DNA of 52,806 nucleotides. It comes from Chalciporus piperatus (lineage: Eukaryota; Basidiomycota; Agaricomycetes; Boletales; Boletaceae). The stretch is taken from NCBI GenBank assembly GCA_038093975.1, contig JBBPTG010000169.1, forward strand, positions 1 to 52,806, read 5' to 3'. How positions within the stretch are numbered: the stretch's first letter is position 1; each line of letters begins with the position of its first letter. Positions 1 through 10,916 of this stretch are shown here, piece by piece. A program made the position numbers and the translations under genes. The notes below the pieces were generated by a model, which saw only the letters and a list, made by a program, of their open reading frames with translations, did no database searches and was not told the DNA's origin.

Positions 1-1
1 G

Positions 2-760
2 TTCCATCACAATTCCTCCCTATCCACTGCTACTGGAACCATCCCCTTCGCTATAACAAAAAACTACTTCCCACGCATGGGATTCGAAGGCGATTCATCT
101 CCAGCTGGTACATTCTTAGAGAAATGTGGAAAGGCACACAAAGAAGTAGAGCAGGCGTTAGAAGAAACTCAGAACCGGATGAAAGAGCAAGCGGACAAAC
201 ATCGGTCCGAAGCTCCAGATTATCAAATCGGAGATTTTGTTATGTTATCCACGGACAACCTTAAATTACCTTATCCCTCCAAAAAGATGACGCAAAACTG
301 GATCGGACCTTATCAGATCACGAAGGTCCTTCCCAATGCAGTCACACTAGACTTGCCCAATTCCATGCATATTCATCCCACGGTTAATGTCAAACGGGTC
401 AAACCGGCTAAAGAACCATTGGAAGGGCAACCGGTCCGTCTTCCGGATCCGGTAATAGTTAACCAAGAAGGAGAAGAAGAGTATGAGGTGGATTACGTAG
501 TGAAATCTCAGGTTAAACAAGGACAGTTAGAGTACCTGGTTCATTGGAAAGGCTGGGACATATCGGACCGTACATGGGAAAAGGCAGCGCATTTGTCAAA
601 TGCACCCGAAGCTGTCAAAGCTTTTCACAAAAAGCACCCGTCCGCCCCACGCCGAATCAACATGACCATGGGAAATTTCTCTGCCTTGTTCCAAAAATAC
701 GAAAATCTGACAGAGGTTCCTGAGCGCAAGTTGCCGAATCGCCTGGAATGCGATTCCTAG
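2..760 (+). CDS. Ty3/Gypsy polyprotein, C-terminal end (integrase tail plus chromodomain), 5' partial
   Basis: The frame is open from base 2, so the gene begins outside the window; an ATG at 77 is internal. The first residues (HHNSSLSTATGTIPF) match the region after the integrase core, where Gypsy elements carry an S-x-HxSTGxTPF-like motif. A basic domain follows, with GDFVMLST and WIGPYQI as in Gypsy integrase C-termini. From about base 480 comes a chromodomain (EEEYEVDYVV, YLVHWKGW, WEKAAHL) with the aromatic residues that bind methylated histone H3. In chromoviruses this domain steers integration to heterochromatin. The stop at 758-760 is followed directly by a purine tract and LTR. The visible part has no break; whether the element is intact cannot be judged here. 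Confidence 0.9.
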   Translation, partial: FHHNSSLSTATGTIPFAITKNYFPRMGFEGDSSPAGTFLEKCGKAHKEVEQALEETQNRMKEQADKHRSEAPDYQIGDFVMLSTDNLKLPYPSKKMTQNWIGPYQITKVLPNAVTLDLPNSMHIHPTVNVKRVKPAKEPLEGQPVRLPDPVIVNQEGEEEYEVDYVVKSQVKQGQLEYLVHWKGWDISDRTWEKAAHLSNAPEAVKAFHKKHPSAPRRINMTMGNFSALFQKYENLTEVPERKLPNRLECDS

Positions 761-771
761 AGAGGGGATAG
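761..771 (+). promoter_or_regulatory. Polypurine tract of the Gypsy element
   Basis: The purine-rich run agaggggatag lies between the pol stop and the TG that opens the LTR. This is where the plus-strand primer of LTR retrotransposons is expected. Confidence 0.65.
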
Positions 772-1225
772 TGTTATAGTATTTAAAAACTTTTCAAACT
801 TTTGCCTACAACGGTATTCGAACTCTGGACTTTGTCTACAACTTAGGGGTCAAGCCGGATTCATCTTAATCCGCTCCGGTAGTCCCTGTAGCATTACATA
901 AACTATTACATAATCAGGTCACGTGACAAAGGTCCAGACTTAGATGAGTCAGCAATGATGTCATGGCCTAGACCCTAATCCGTGCCTGGTACCTTTTCTT
1001 ATCATCTTACCATTTACCTTATTTATCTTTCCCTTTGTGTTTTCCTTATTCGGCTGTTGGTCTGTGCGCACTTCTCAATAGTATATAAGTAGCCCTGTAC
1101 TTATCACAGACCCCAGTCTAATCCATTTGTTGCTTCACCGCAATTAAGCTTTAGTACTCAGCATATTCCTTCGTAAGGCTTAGTGTTGCCTTAAGTCCCC
1201 GCTGTGTTGTGACCCAGTCATAACA
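772..1225 (+). repeat. 3' LTR of the Gypsy element (454 bp)
   Basis: It starts TGTTAT and ends ATAACA, a perfect 6-bp inverted terminal repeat of the usual TG...CA type. A TATATAA box lies at 1082-1088. The 5' LTR is outside the window, so neither LTR divergence nor the target duplication (candidate attct at 1226-1230) can be checked. Confidence 0.85.
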
Positions 1226-1368
1226 ATTCTTATCCATGTCAAGTCCTTGACATGGCTTGATCCTTTTGCACCCGGAATCGGTCATTCCGGACCGGAATCA
1301 CGTCGGATCGTTCCGAGCACATCTCCACCCATTTACTTAAATTCCTCGTCTCACTTCCAGAGCACCTC

Positions 1369-1504
1369 AGTCGTTTCCGCCTCTCTTAGGCATCGGCTGA
1401 GGTGAGTATTTACTCTCTTTACTTAGTTCCTTTACTTATTTGAGTTGTACCTAGTTCGTTTAGGTGAATATAGTCGTTTCCGCCTCTCTTAGGCATCGGC
1501 TGAG
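1369..1504 (+). repeat. Direct repeat, 33 bp, two perfect copies
   Basis: Copies at 1369-1401 and 1472-1504 are identical (both begin agtcgtttccgcctctc). The first is followed by gtgagtatt, a good 5' splice site, and the second lies just before ttcccag (1524-1530) and the chromodomain frame. They may mark a duplicated 5' exon end of the next gene, or simply transposon sequence. A perfect 10-bp inverted repeat (ccatgtcaag / cttgacatgg) lies just upstream near 1234-1255. Confidence 0.6.
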
Positions 1505-1513
1505 TTCGTTTAG

Positions 1514-2953
1514 TTTTCACACTTCCCAGCTCCACCACCTGACTTGATAGAAGGCGAAGAAGAGTATGAGATCGAAAAGATTCTCCGACACCGAAGTTTC
1601 TCCGGACGCCACTCGTACCTGGTTCGCTGGAAAGGATATACTGCTGACGAAGATCGCTGGCTCAAAGAGACAGACCTTACCCACGCCAAGGATGTTCTTG
1701 AAAACTATAAGAAAGCTCATCCATCCGCCTTCCCTTCTTCCTCAAGATCCCCATCTTCTGTCAGACGCAAAACTCGCCGCTGAAACTATGTCTGCTCCTA
1801 CTACCCCTTCGTCAACCACTATGTCTTCCATCTCTTCCCTTTCTCGTTCTTCTTCGTCTCCTACTTACCCCCCTGGTTTACCTATTCGTTCTCTACCTAT
1901 TCAACCCACTCGTCCCTCTTCCCCCGAACCCGCTAGCCCAACCGTCGCTGAGGCTGGATGGAATACCACTGGTCTTCCACTAAACCCCGCTGGATGGCCA
2001 GTCTTGCAGGAAGACCTAGATGCCCCCACTCATATTGCCGCTATTCCCACCGTCAGAGTCTCGTCCGTTGAATTACCACTCGCCGCAATCCGTCATGGAT
2101 CGAGTTGATGGACAATGCCGTCATGGATCGTATGTCCCAATTCCTACTTGACTCACGTCTCTCTGTACCCATCGGCGCCCACCTTGATCTGGGGTCACCC
2201 CTCTTTGCCCTCTACCGTGCCTACCTGCAAGCATCTCGTCTCGCCAATCTTCCTCCTTCCCTGACGACGGTTCACCAAGCTCATTCAGAAGCTGCCTCCC
2301 TCCGCAACATCCACGGTGATCTAATTACCAACCTCAGCATTGCTCTCTATGAGCTACGGATGCCGGAGTTTCTGAATGACCTAGATCGCTACCTCAGAGA
2401 ATCCGCCTCTGCGGCTCAATCTCCAACCCCTGTCATCGGAGTTTCTACCTCATCTCTCCCCTCGTCGACTCCTTCCGCGTCTAGCTCCCCTTTGAACGAT
2501 GAAGAGGAAGCAGTCTTCTTTCGTGCAGAACGTAGCCACATTACCTCGCAATGACAACGGACTGGCACCATACCTCTATCCACCTCACATCCCCAGTACC
2601 ACGATGCCTGCTTCGTATGTCACCGACTGGGCCATATACGTGTCCACTGTCCCGTATACCAATGTCCCACGTGCTTCCGCTGGGCACCCGGTCACATTCA
2701 AGGTCGTTGCCCACTTAGGCGTGGACAAAGACATACAACCACGCCACCTGTTGCACCCTCTTCCCGTTCGCGCCGATCAACCAATACCAATCGAGCTGCT
2801 CGACGCCCCCCTCCACTCTATACCCGTATCTCGGGTGAGGCTAATTCACGCGACGACGACGACGCCACTCTCTATGACGGAGATGATCCAACCGACGATG
2901 TCGGATATGCAAACATGACAGGTTCTCCTGGTCATTACGGGTTAAGCATTTGA
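1514..2953 (+). pseudogene. Decayed chromodomain / zinc-knuckle (Gag-like) transposon gene
   Basis: A chromodomain is readable at 1544-1720 (GEEEYEIEKIL, YLVRWKGY, RWLKETDL); the frame is open back to 1514. A Ser/Pro-rich stretch follows in another frame (1783-2105), then an alpha-helical segment at 2105-2551, then two zinc-knuckle-like motifs at 2600-2720 (CFVCHRLGHIRVHC and CPTCFRWAPGHIQGRC), ending in an acidic tail at 2953. The helical and knuckle parts share a frame, broken only by TGA at 2552-2554, which one C-to-T change in CGA would explain. The frame changes near 1783 and 2105 could be frameshifts or lost introns. It ends 45 bp before the next LTR, so it is probably internal sequence of that element. 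Family assignment beyond chromodomain plus Gag-like knuckles is inference. Confidence 0.7.
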
Positions 2954-2998
2954 CTAGTTTTTATCTTCGTCGATGACTTGATTCTAATACGGGGGTAA

Positions 2999-3556
2999 TG
3001 TTACGATCACTCATTCTTTCCTTCTTTGTTACCTTGTACTAAGTCCTAGTCGCTGGTTCAAGTCCTGCCTAGGCCCCTTATTTCTTACCTTGCTTTAGTC
3101 AGCGAACATTCCTTAATGTTCTTTCACCTTCCACGCTTCGTCATCGCTGACTCGTATACTTACCGAGCATGACTCGTATACTTACCGAGCATGACTCGTA
3201 TACTTACCGAGCATGACTCGTATACTTACCGAGCATGACTCGTATACTTACCGAGCATGACTCATTCCTATTCGTCATGACTTGTTCTTACGTATTCTGA
3301 CTTGTTCTATGCCTGCCCTTAACTCGTTCCTTCACTTATATAAACCCTCGAGTTTCCTCCTGTAACCCTAACTTAGACCTACGCAATCTAGCTTGGTCAT
3401 TCCCCGCTTCCTTGAACCCTCTGAGAGTCACCGTCCCACTCTTGAACGGACGCTAGGCCTTAACGTGGACATCCCATCGTTAGGCTACCATTGAAACCCT
3501 TGTCTTTGACTAGGCTTTTGTGTCTACGCTTTGACCTACCCGGTACAAGCGTAACA
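2999..3556 (+). repeat. LTR of a second retrotransposon family (558 bp)
   Basis: It begins TGTTACG and ends CGTAACA, a perfect 7-bp inverted repeat, and is preceded by the purine run acgggggtaa. TATATAA lies at 3337-3343. It shares no obvious sequence with the LTR at 772-1225 and so belongs to another family. No partner LTR is present in the window. Confidence 0.8.
3148..3257 (+). repeat. Tandem repeat, 22 bp x 5, inside the LTR
   Basis: Five exact copies of a 22-bp unit starting tgactcgtatacttaccg run head to tail at 3148, 3170, 3192, 3214 and 3236. They sit about 80 bp upstream of the TATA box, in the U3 position where LTR enhancers are usually found. Confidence 0.95.
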
Positions 3557-4149
3557 CATGGCATCTGTATGGTAAATCTATCTATGTCAAGCACTAGTGC
3601 CAATACCTTGATGACACATGCCAGCAATAAGCTCAAATTTAAAATAATGTTATTATGATGTAGCTAAGTACACTCGGATCTGATATACCAATGAGAAACA
3701 GGAATTCGTCCGTGCCATGCCGTTCCGCTCACGGGCTCTCCTGCGCGCTCTCGCATTCACGTCGCGCCATGGGCCACGTACATCGTCGGACCAGGGTCGT
3801 TTTGCTGCGTGTTTGGGTCTGGGCTCATTTGTGGTGCCCATTGGCCTGTTTCAATGTATACAAGTTAGTAGAGCCTGAGGTGTGGGGTAGATTTGTTCAC
3901 CTACTAGCTTAGCACTATGTTGTGGCGAGAAAATGAGTGCAGCGAGAGACTCAAAGTTGATGTCGACGTTGAAGCTGAAGTTGAACTGTTGACAGCGCAC
4001 AAGTCACATGACACGCGCAACTCAAAAATTTCGACAAGTCCAAAATTCTTCAAATCATGATGAAACAAAGGCTACATTTTTTGGATTGCCTTCATCACTT
4101 TGCTCGAGAATTCCTCAATTGATACATGATAGTTATTATAATGTATCAT
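3557..4149. other. No gene recognised
   Basis: AT-rich near 3630, then GC-richer; only short overlapping frames on both strands and no family resemblance. Confidence 0.5.
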
Positions 4150-4900
4150 CATTTGTATTACTTCGCATCTGACACCTGAAAGACAAAGGTCACCCATGTG
4201 TTTCTCCCAATGTTGGGCAAGCCTCGGCACTATGTCGTGCAAACGTAGTTACCAAACCTTTGTACCACAGTGCTCTGTGGTTTGTTGGTGGCTTTGGTAA
4301 CCTCAGGTGAACCTCAGGCGGATAACGGATACTGTACGTACACATGTTGACGATCGACAGCCGTTCACACAAATGTGCCCCCTGTGCTCTGTAGGGACTT
4401 GTTTGGCACTGTGTGGGGGAACTCTCAGGAAATTCCGGCATATACCCGGTGAATGCCTTGAACATTTGGGCGTGTAAGTACGACAACTTGCCAGTCCACG
4501 CTATGTAGGATAGATACTTCGCCTGAACGTTGAACGAGCAACGATCTCCTCTAATGCAAATGTCCTAGAGAAGCTTGAATTCACCATCTCCATACTGAGG
4601 CTTGATGTCACTTGTGAATATTCCGATGAGTGAATATGCAACATCTTCCTCGATCGTGGGTGTAGTCACTCGGCCAGGCAACTTGGGAACGTCTCAGTTA
4701 CCAGATTTCGAGCCTGGACCAGTTGAAATCGTGCGGAGAATATCACGGGCAGCTGCACTTAAGGCTCGCGCTATATCAGTTAGTGCCATATGATCACCCA
4801 GATGATCGGGTGCTCAAGTCGACGGGGACAAGCGCTATCGAGGGCCTCGCCACGGAGGGCATGGTACTCTCCAAGTGATCCCATGTTCTTAGTCCACAAC
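4150..4900 (-). pseudogene. HET-domain (heterokaryon incompatibility-like) gene remnant
   Basis: On the minus strand a motif of the agaricomycete HET family is clear: RALSAAARDIL near 4745, EEDVAYSLIGIF at 4616-4651, then KPQYGDGE and, after a frame break, LAWTGKL-like sequence near 4500. HET proteins of this group carry a TTxEEDxAYSLxGIF...YGEG signature. Stops and frameshifts interrupt it, and no uninterrupted exon exceeds about 100 codons. The family acts in non-self recognition and triggers cell death after incompatible fusion; this copy is not expected to function. The upstream part of the HET domain is too decayed to place. Confidence 0.5.
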
Positions 4901-5169
4901 AATATTTCACAGAGGACGTTTTGGGATCGACCCGAGGGCTGTCCGTCGGTTCCGACGCTGGATCGGACAACTTGAGTGTCTTGGTGGAATCCGAGACCCA
5001 GATTCCGAAAGCTTTTATTTGTACCTGGAAGTAAATGGACAAGTATGATTCGTCGGTATGCCCCACATACTCAAGGAAGTCAATGCGGCACTAGGGACAC
5101 TGTCCTCTGTCGAACTGTCCAGTCAGGCAGATTTCAAGTGAAAGCGGGCAGCAACCTGAATTCGGGAGC

Positions 5170-5700
5170 CAGTGTCGGTAGATAAGCAGCGCTCCGAGTC
5201 CCACCTGCTGTCTGCGATAGACAACGAACATGACACTCTTGGGGTGCCGAGTGCGACCTCTCGTCATCCTCGATTTATCTGCGTCAACAACAACGGCGCG
5301 TCTCGTATATCCGGGGTGAGGTACCTACGTGTCATTGCGCAAACATTATTGCATGAAGATATGGCTGAGCACATCTGAGGGGAGGAGGCGGATACACGAT
5401 ACGAAGCGCCCGTGCATGATCATGGAAGACGCACTCCGCTCGCGCTTGTCCAGTCGAATTGCTGGAGGATGGTATCAACGGCATTGAGACGGCACCGACA
5501 CTGGGTCACGATGTCGCGAATCGACTGGATGTCCGTGTTCGAGGCGGCATAGTTTGTGATAGAGTATGTGGCGTACAAGGTGTCGATGGATGGAAACTGT
5601 GCTGCGCTATCAGAGTTTTCATTGTGCGGGGAGATACCAGATACTCACGATCGAAAGACGATCAAAACGCCTGGAGCTATTGGGACGCTGTGTGACAGCA
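5170..5700 (-). pseudogene. F-box-like protein gene remnant
   Basis: Minus-strand reading gives an N-terminal stretch typical of agaricomycete F-box-like proteins: TNYAASNTDIQSIRDIVTQC near 5500, then an F-box-like LPSDVLSHIFMQ near 5355-5388, then DAPLLLTQI and REVALGTPR near 5240-5300. The parts lie in different frames with in-frame stops, so it is called a pseudogene. F-box proteins of this expanded family are substrate adaptors of SCF ubiquitin ligases. It lies head to tail with the HET remnant in the same strand. Confidence 0.5.
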
Positions 5701-6654
5701 CTAAGTTGCTTGACTAGAATACTCACCGTTCAGCAGCCTGAGGTCTTCAATCAACATTTCTTGTTGTAGTACTGTAGATTGACTGCCGCAGTGGATAGCG
5801 TTTTTGCAATTTCGAGGTCTGCTTGAAGGTGACGTTTACACAATCTCCGCGTTCAAGCCCGAGGTTGATTACGTCGTGGGTCCTGTACATAAGTAACGGG
5901 AATTTGAAGGGACGCATGTGCCAAGAGTCAATCAGAGTCGCGACCGTTGCGGCAGGCCCAGTAGAGACAATGCACTGGGTTTACTGGTAGGACATGATCG
6001 AGACCGAATGCATGCTTGACCGCATCTTGCAACAAGTCCGAGTCACCTGTGCCAGTGAATTTGCCTGTCCGTTCAATTCGGAGCTGCTTCGAAGTCTTTT
6101 TGTGCACGCCAATCTCGCTCTTGGATCTTCGCTAATATTACATCAATAATCACGTATACTTTTTACGCCGAGAACACGGTGCGGTCTGGTGCTGCAGTCC
6201 AGACTCCATTGACCCTCATCATGATATAATGCGCGCGTGCGTGTTCCATAGTCCTTGACTTTGAAGAAAAGAGCTTGAATCGTAGCCCACGCACGGATTC
6301 AAGAGCTTGCTTGCTCCCACAGCTATTGTGCGCGCGTAAGATCCACTTCTTGGTGAAAAGCTTAGCGTCGACGGAACTTATTTGGGTACTTAGATTCGAT
6401 CATGTTTGCGAGCAGCCTCGCGAGCCTGGAAGAAAATCAAAGACCCACCCCTCGGTAACCCGGTTGCACAACAAACCTAACGAGATGTGACGAAACGAAT
6501 AACAATTGTTTTAGGACCGCCCTGAGCTTTCGATCCGACATCAATGAGGACAAATAACGTACAAAAGGTGGACGGAGCGAGTCCTCACCCTCAGTGATCC
6601 TTTCGCGTTCACGTCCCCTCCTTTCTTCTCTGACCATTTCGTCTCGCCGTCAAC
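5701..6654. other. Gap: possible further decayed minus-strand sequence, no gene recognised
   Basis: Minus-strand reading between about 5830 and 6120 gives coding-like strings (RTGKFTGTGDSDLLQDAV, LGLERGDCVNVTF) in shifting frames that I cannot assign to a family. From 6250 to 6654 nothing is seen beyond a pyrimidine-rich leader before the next ATG. Confidence 0.35.
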
Positions 6655-8707
6655 ATGCGCGTTGCTGGTGATGTGACGACCGTTGCCACAGTATACGGCT
6701 CCATACTACTTGGCACTTGCTTTGCGAGCGGGTCAGTTCCCTGTAACTCTGCCAATTGCTGCATTAACAATTCTTTAGCCTGACCGGAATCGTGTTTGTG
6801 CAGTGTGTTCTGTACTACAAGCTCTATCCTGGAGACTTCGCTTGGACCAAGTTTTTGGTGCGCTCACATTTATCGTTGTGCTCGATCCTCACTAACCCAT
6901 TGTGCAGGTTTTCGTGGTTTGGGCTCTCGACATGATGCATACCATCCTAATCATCACCGCAGTCTGGCAGTCACTCATTGTAAACTTCAACAAACCAGAA
7001 AATATGGACATCATTCCATCGTAGGTCGTCTCGACCCACTTGTTCCGATCGTAACTAAGTCCTCTGCAGTGCACTTGGAGTACGTATCTTCCGCTTTCGA
7101 TAGTGAAGAGCACCGACACAGCATTTTTGTAGCTGTCAGTAGCCGTAACGGCCGCAGTCACGTTCCTTGTTCATTGGTAATGTTATCTTTCGCATGACTT
7201 CTGTCATATGCTAAACGACACATAAAAGCTTCTTCGCAAACCGTATTCGGAAGTGTAAGAGAGCGTTGACCGCTGTTCGTCAGGTTATTCATCGATCGAT
7301 TGGTCTACAGTGACGAAGAAGTGGTACATCGCCGCTCCTCTGGTAAGTTTGTTGCCCTCGGTTTCTGCATTGGCACTGATTGATTTCTTAGGTCTTCCTC
7401 GCATTCCTCCGTCTCCGTGAGTGGTCATTGCTTGAAGCTAACAAATTCCTGACTAACGAATCCTTCAGTCTCTGCTTGCGGTGAGCTCTTGTATTGCGAA
7501 TCCACTATGTGAATGACCTCACCTTGCTTCCGTGCTTCATAGTTTCAACGTCCGAGATGTGCGTTACACCAGCTGACTCCTGGCACAATTGCTGACACAT
7601 GCTACACAGTATCCGCTTGAAACGGTATTCGATGTTCATCAAGCCTTATCCCTCGGTATGATTCGTCCACGTATGTTACGATCTTCCCTGAGTTTCTTTA
7701 GTGGGTTTTCACCACGGGTGTTACACTCTCCGCATCCGTGGAATTCATCATCACCATGACAATGATAGTCTTCCTCGGGAGCAGAAAGACCGGATTCGCT
7801 AAGTGAATATTATGCGATTCAAACCTCAAACTTCTTCTCATTATCGATTGATAGCATGAACCACATTATCAACTCCTTGATCCTATATACCCTGGAAACT
7901 GGAGGTATTACTTGGTACGTTGCTTCGAAAGTCCATCTGACCGAAGCCTGGCTTACTCGCCACCAACAGTCTGGTCACGATAGCCTCGTTAATCTGCGTA
8001 AGTTGGTAGGATTGTTGTGATACTTCTTACGACTGAATACATTGGTTGCAGTGGCTCCTCATGCGTCACAACTTGATCTTTCTTGGAATGCACTTTGCCA
8101 TTGCTAAGCGTAAGTCGTCTATATGCTTATTCTCTCCAGACTCCCCTCACAGTTCAATGACAGTGTATGCTAATTCGCTCCTTGCTACGTGGGTCGTTCG
8201 GGATTCATCTTGCGATCGCTAATCAATAGAGCTCCAGGTTAAACACACGCAAACGGCTCCGAGTCGATCGTATGTACTCCAGTGAGCGAGACAACAACGG
8301 CTTGAGCGCTTGCCTGCCCAGTCCTCTCGCAAGCCCTCTTCACAAATCTCGTTTCTCGGTATGCTTCCCACTCCGATCTTTGGGTGGTAACTTACGCCTA
8401 TCTGGAGCAGCGCATGCTTGGCCCAACTACGACACAGAAAAGTGTGAGTGCATATTCTTTCCCTCACCTGTCGCCCGTTGTGAATATATGGTGCTTGATC
8501 CAGCTACAACTGAACGTCAATGTTGAGACGACTGTCGTCTCGATGATCGACGAGCAGTTTGACGACGACCGGCATCCTGATGATATCGAGGCAACACCAA
8601 GCAGCACGCCTACTATCGCCGGGTTCGAACATGACGAGAACTACAAGTCCTTGGATCAACGAGATAGTTGTGAAAAGTTGGACGAGAAAAGGGAGCCCAT
8701 TGCGTGA
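6655..8707 (+). CDS. DUF6534-family multipass membrane protein, 19 exons, 369 aa
   Basis: Spliced exons: 6655-6731, 6779-6857, 6908-7020, 7070-7079, 7133-7176, 7229-7254, 7311-7342, 7392-7416, 7469-7480, 7543-7558, 7610-7655, 7702-7802, 7855-7914, 7970-7997, 8052-8109, 8164-8188, 8238-8358, 8411-8443 and 8504-8707; they sum to 370 codons. The product has about seven hydrophobic segments. Family hallmarks of this basidiomycete-expanded group include VQCVLYYKLYPGD, WALDMMHTILI, FLVHCFFANRIRKL and the closing YANSLLATLNTRKRLR before a polar cytoplasmic tail. No biochemical role is known; a receptor- or transporter-like plasma-membrane protein is only a guess. Exons 4 (10 nt), 9 (12 nt) and 10 (16 nt) are microexons. 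The tail after residue ~275 is least certain, since its introns rest on splice consensus alone. Confidence 0.85.
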
Positions 8708-9227
8708 TTTCTATTCACTGCAACTTTCCGCTGAGGTGTGCGAACATGCATATACCACTTCGCGAATGTTCATTGTGACGGACACTCCTATAATAATCCA
8801 CAGCAATCCTCGACTGCTATAACATAGTCAATGCCCATTTCTACCTTAATTTCGCATTTCGCACTACACCCACGCTCTTTACCACTCTACCTGACCCTTA
8901 TCCGCTAGAAGCAATTGTGCTGATACGTCAATGTATCCTTTGTTGATGCATGCTCGTTGACCTTGGCTCCACAGCTCTCCTCGAGTTTCTGCTGCTTGAC
9001 AAATTGTTTTGTGCACAAGCGCGCCCATGCTCACGTGCCTCCCGCATCAACCTCGGGAAAATTCAAGGGCCAATAGCAGTCAAGATCAGACACACTTCGG
9101 ACCGACTTCACACAGTGATCATGCGTTTCCCAAGTACAAATATATTGGACCTGCGAGCGGCGACGGTCGCATCTCCGAAACTTGTACACCCTTCTTCTCA
9201 ACTACCTACCAGATACTGTCTTCAACT
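8708..9227. other. Intergenic, promoter side of the first aldo-keto reductase
   Basis: No gene recognised. A 168-codon frame over 8950-9456 overlaps the start of the reductase in another frame and looks like chance. An AT-rich aaatatattgg near 9138 is a weak TATA candidate. Confidence 0.5.
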
Positions 9228-10916
9228 ATGTCCGAGGTCAAAATTGAATTTGATCCCAAGAACATGCCTTTCCGAAGGCTCGGGCCCAGTGGCCTTCGAG
9301 TTCCCGTGTTCTCTCTCGGTGGATGTGCGTCACGGTCCTCCCAACGCCGATAGTTTGCATGCTAAAGTTATGCGACAGGGCTCACCCTTGGAGGGACCGT
9401 TCTCGGCGACCCAGTCAAGGTTCGTGGTCGAGAGGCTCATCATCCGTTCGTGCTGACCGCATCCCTTCAGGAAATCATCAAAGTTGCCTATGAGAATGGT
9501 ATCAACATGTTTGATACTGCCGAGGCCTACGCCAAGGGAAAATCTGAGGAAGAAATGTGAGCCGATCGTCCCAGGGAATTGTTGTGGAGTGAACAATCTC
9601 CCGCAGGGGTCGTGTTATCAAGGAGCTCGGTCTTCGTCGTACTGACCTGATCATCACCACAAAATTGTTCTGGGGTCTCCGTGGTGGCCCAAATGACGGC
9701 GGTCTCTCGAGGAAGCAGTATGTTTGTCCGTCGATCGGCCGATCGCGCCCTCACTTTCTTGCAGCATCATCGAGGGCACAAAGGAGTGTCTGGAGCGCCT
9801 TGGACTCGACTACGTTGATGTCATCTTCGCTCACCGCCCGGATGCATCAGGTGAGTTAGTTCGTTGTATTGTACGGCTGATGTACACAAAATCCGCGGAC
9901 AGTACCGATGGAAGAAACTGTCCGAGCGTTCAACTGGGTGATCGAGAAGGGCTGGGTAGGTTCACTTCATCATGCCTCGAGAAGTTCGTTCAATTGTGCT
10001 CGCTAGGCTCACTACTGGGCAACTTCGGAGTGGTCCGCATTTGAAATCGAGGAAGCCCAACGTAAGTGCGGGAGGATGCGACATCGTTGCCTGGTCTCAC
10101 TCATTACATAGACATTGCGACCAAGCTCGGTTTACACCCACCAATTGCTGAGCAATGTCAGCACAAGTACGTACCCTCTTTGGGACATGGCTTGACGAAT
10201 TACTCATATACTGCTCAGCATGTTCCACCGCGAACGGCCAGAGAAGGAATACCGGTATGGCCGCTATGACCGGATCAGGTCGTTTGCTAACGAAATCTCA
10301 GACCATTGTACAAGAAGTATGAACTCGGCACAACCGTCTTCTCGGCCCTTGCGAGCGGTCTGTTGACTGGCAAGGTATGACCAACAAACACATTTAATAG
10401 AGTGTAGTTTTGATCGGTATCTCCCAGTACAATGCCGGTGTCCCCGATGGTACTCGATTCGCAACACACGCAAACTTCTTCAAAGGAACTGTGGATAGCC
10501 TTCAAAAGGAGGAGGGACTCACAAAGATTAGGAAGGTCACAGAACTTACAATGCTTGCCGAACAAGGTATGGCATTTGAAGCTCGCGTGTCATCTTGAGC
10601 TTACCCCTAAACGCGAACACGGCAGAGCTCGGCTGCTCGGTCACTCACTTAGCTTTGGCTTGGGTAGCGAAGAACCCCAACACCAGCACCGTCATTCTTG
10701 GTGCTTCCAAACCCGAGCAAGTCCTCGACAACTTGAAGGCTCTTGAGGTTATTCCCAAGCTGACTCCGGAGATTATGGACAAAATCGAGGCTATTCTGGA
10801 CAACAAGCCAGCGGCACCGGTGAGTTGTACTACATATTGATATGAACGATTGCACTAATACCCGTATTTAGCCTACCTTTGGCCGTCCGACCCTCGACCC
10901 CCAAGGGCGCCTGTAA
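9228..10916 (+). CDS. Aldo-keto reductase, Kv-beta-like, copy 1, 13 exons, 356 aa
   Basis: NADPH-dependent aldo-keto reductase of the potassium-channel beta-subunit type, probably cytosolic. Exons: 9228-9324, 9379-9419, 9471-9556, 9607-9717, 9765-9850, 9903-9955, 10007-10061, 10112-10166, 10219-10254, 10302-10374, 10428-10566, 10626-10819, 10872-10916. The AKR tetrad is visible: Asp and Tyr in MFDTAEAYAKGKSE, Lys in IITTKLFWG, His in IFAHRPD. Kv-beta signatures include [29 protein letters not shown] and, at the cofactor end, [10 protein letters not shown] with ENKP-like DNKP near the C-terminus. The length equals the core of the family. The substrate is unknown; many fungal members reduce aldehydes or ketones. 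Its neighbour at 11546 is a paralogue with identical exon lengths. Confidence 0.93.

Noticed and set aside
772..1225. This LTR as the 5' LTR of the following chromodomain gene
   Set aside because: It follows the pol stop and purine tract of the preceding element, its sequence differs from the LTR at 2999, and no tRNA-type primer site follows it.
3050..3075. tRNA-like T-loop (ggttcaagtcc)
   Set aside because: The flanking bases do not form a T stem and no acceptor or D arm is found; it lies inside the LTR.
3148..3257. CRISPR-like array of short identical units
   Set aside because: The 22-bp units are directly adjacent with no spacers, and lie in a eukaryotic LTR.
8950..9456. 168-codon plus-strand frame overlapping the first aldo-keto reductase
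   Set aside because: It overlaps the clearly conserved first exons in another frame and has no family resemblance.
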